Below, one piece after another: positions 32,922 through 32,944 of a stretch of DNA of 32,944 nt. Below the pieces are notes generated by a model, which was not told where the DNA came from, searched no databases, and worked only from the letters and a program-made list of their open reading frames with translations. The stretch's first letter is position 1; the number at the start of each line of letters is the position of its first letter. The translations under genes were made by a program, and so were the position numbers. Source of the DNA: an uncultured Roseburia sp. (GTDB lineage Bacteria; Bacillota; Clostridia; Lachnospirales; Lachnospiraceae); NCBI GenBank assembly GCA_900550935.1, contig URUD01000033.1:1-32944 (forward strand), in the 5' to 3' direction.

Positions 32922-32944
32922 AATGAAAGAACTTTGAAAATTTT

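Overview
The window looks like the chromosome of a low-to-mid-GC, spore-forming (or spore-lineage) Firmicute, most likely a Lachnospiraceae gut anaerobe related to Roseburia, Eubacterium or Blautia. This rests on gene order and protein character (gpr, spoIIP, CIRCE/HrcA-type control, a GLUG plus BspA-like LRR surface protein, a Csp-like S8 protease, AGGAGG-type ribosome binding sites). It is inferred, since no rRNA is present. There is no phage, IS element, CRISPR array, tRNA or rRNA.

Layout. (1) 1-5224: an arginine-biosynthesis operon, argC - GNAT acetyltransferase - argJ - argB - argD, behind a sigma-A promoter with two ArgR-box-like sites and a 32-codon upstream ORF whose stop overlaps the argC start. 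(2) 5240-6424: an orphan membrane-anchored solute-binding-like protein. (3) 6452-16616: a block syntenic with the Bacillus subtilis comE-holA-rpsT-gpr-spoIIP region. Here the ComEA-like protein is a predicted lipoprotein, and a response regulator, a sensor kinase and a GerMN lipoprotein sit between comEA and comEC. rpsT is on the minus strand with its own strong promoter and faces holA across a shared terminator. (4) 16637-20147: a diguanylate cyclase without an I-site, a PAP2 phosphatase, and a convergent asparagine synthetase whose stop overlaps the PAP2 stop. (5) 20270-24979: an S8 protease and a secreted GLUG/LRR surface protein with its own promoter, leader hairpin and terminator. (6) 25236-26603: a P1B-type metal ATPase remnant lacking the phosphorylation-site (DKTGT) region and the N-terminus. 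(7) 26610-28123: a CIRCE-controlled Hsp20 gene and a zinc-finger-less DnaJ-like co-chaperone. (8) 28165-29700: enolase, with a structured leader and two tandem 3' hairpins. (9) 29798-32921: trkA-trkH potassium uptake behind a promoter and a roughly 235-nt leader holding two large palindromes and a 14-bp repeat array.

How the parts work together. The arginine genes form the acetylated cycle from N-acetylglutamate to N-acetylornithine, with ArgJ recycling the acetyl group; the GNAT protein may prime it. The comEA/comEC pair suggests DNA uptake, and the embedded signalling genes resemble the actinobacterial MtrA-MtrB-LpqB set in composition. gpr, spoIIP and possibly the S8 protease belong to sporulation and germination. 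The least explained parts are the trkA leader, the comEA leader hairpin that covers its ribosome binding site, the arg uORF and the deleted ATPase. No wholly new multi-gene system can be claimed from sequence alone; the embedded two-component/GerMN cassette and the trkA leader are the best candidates.
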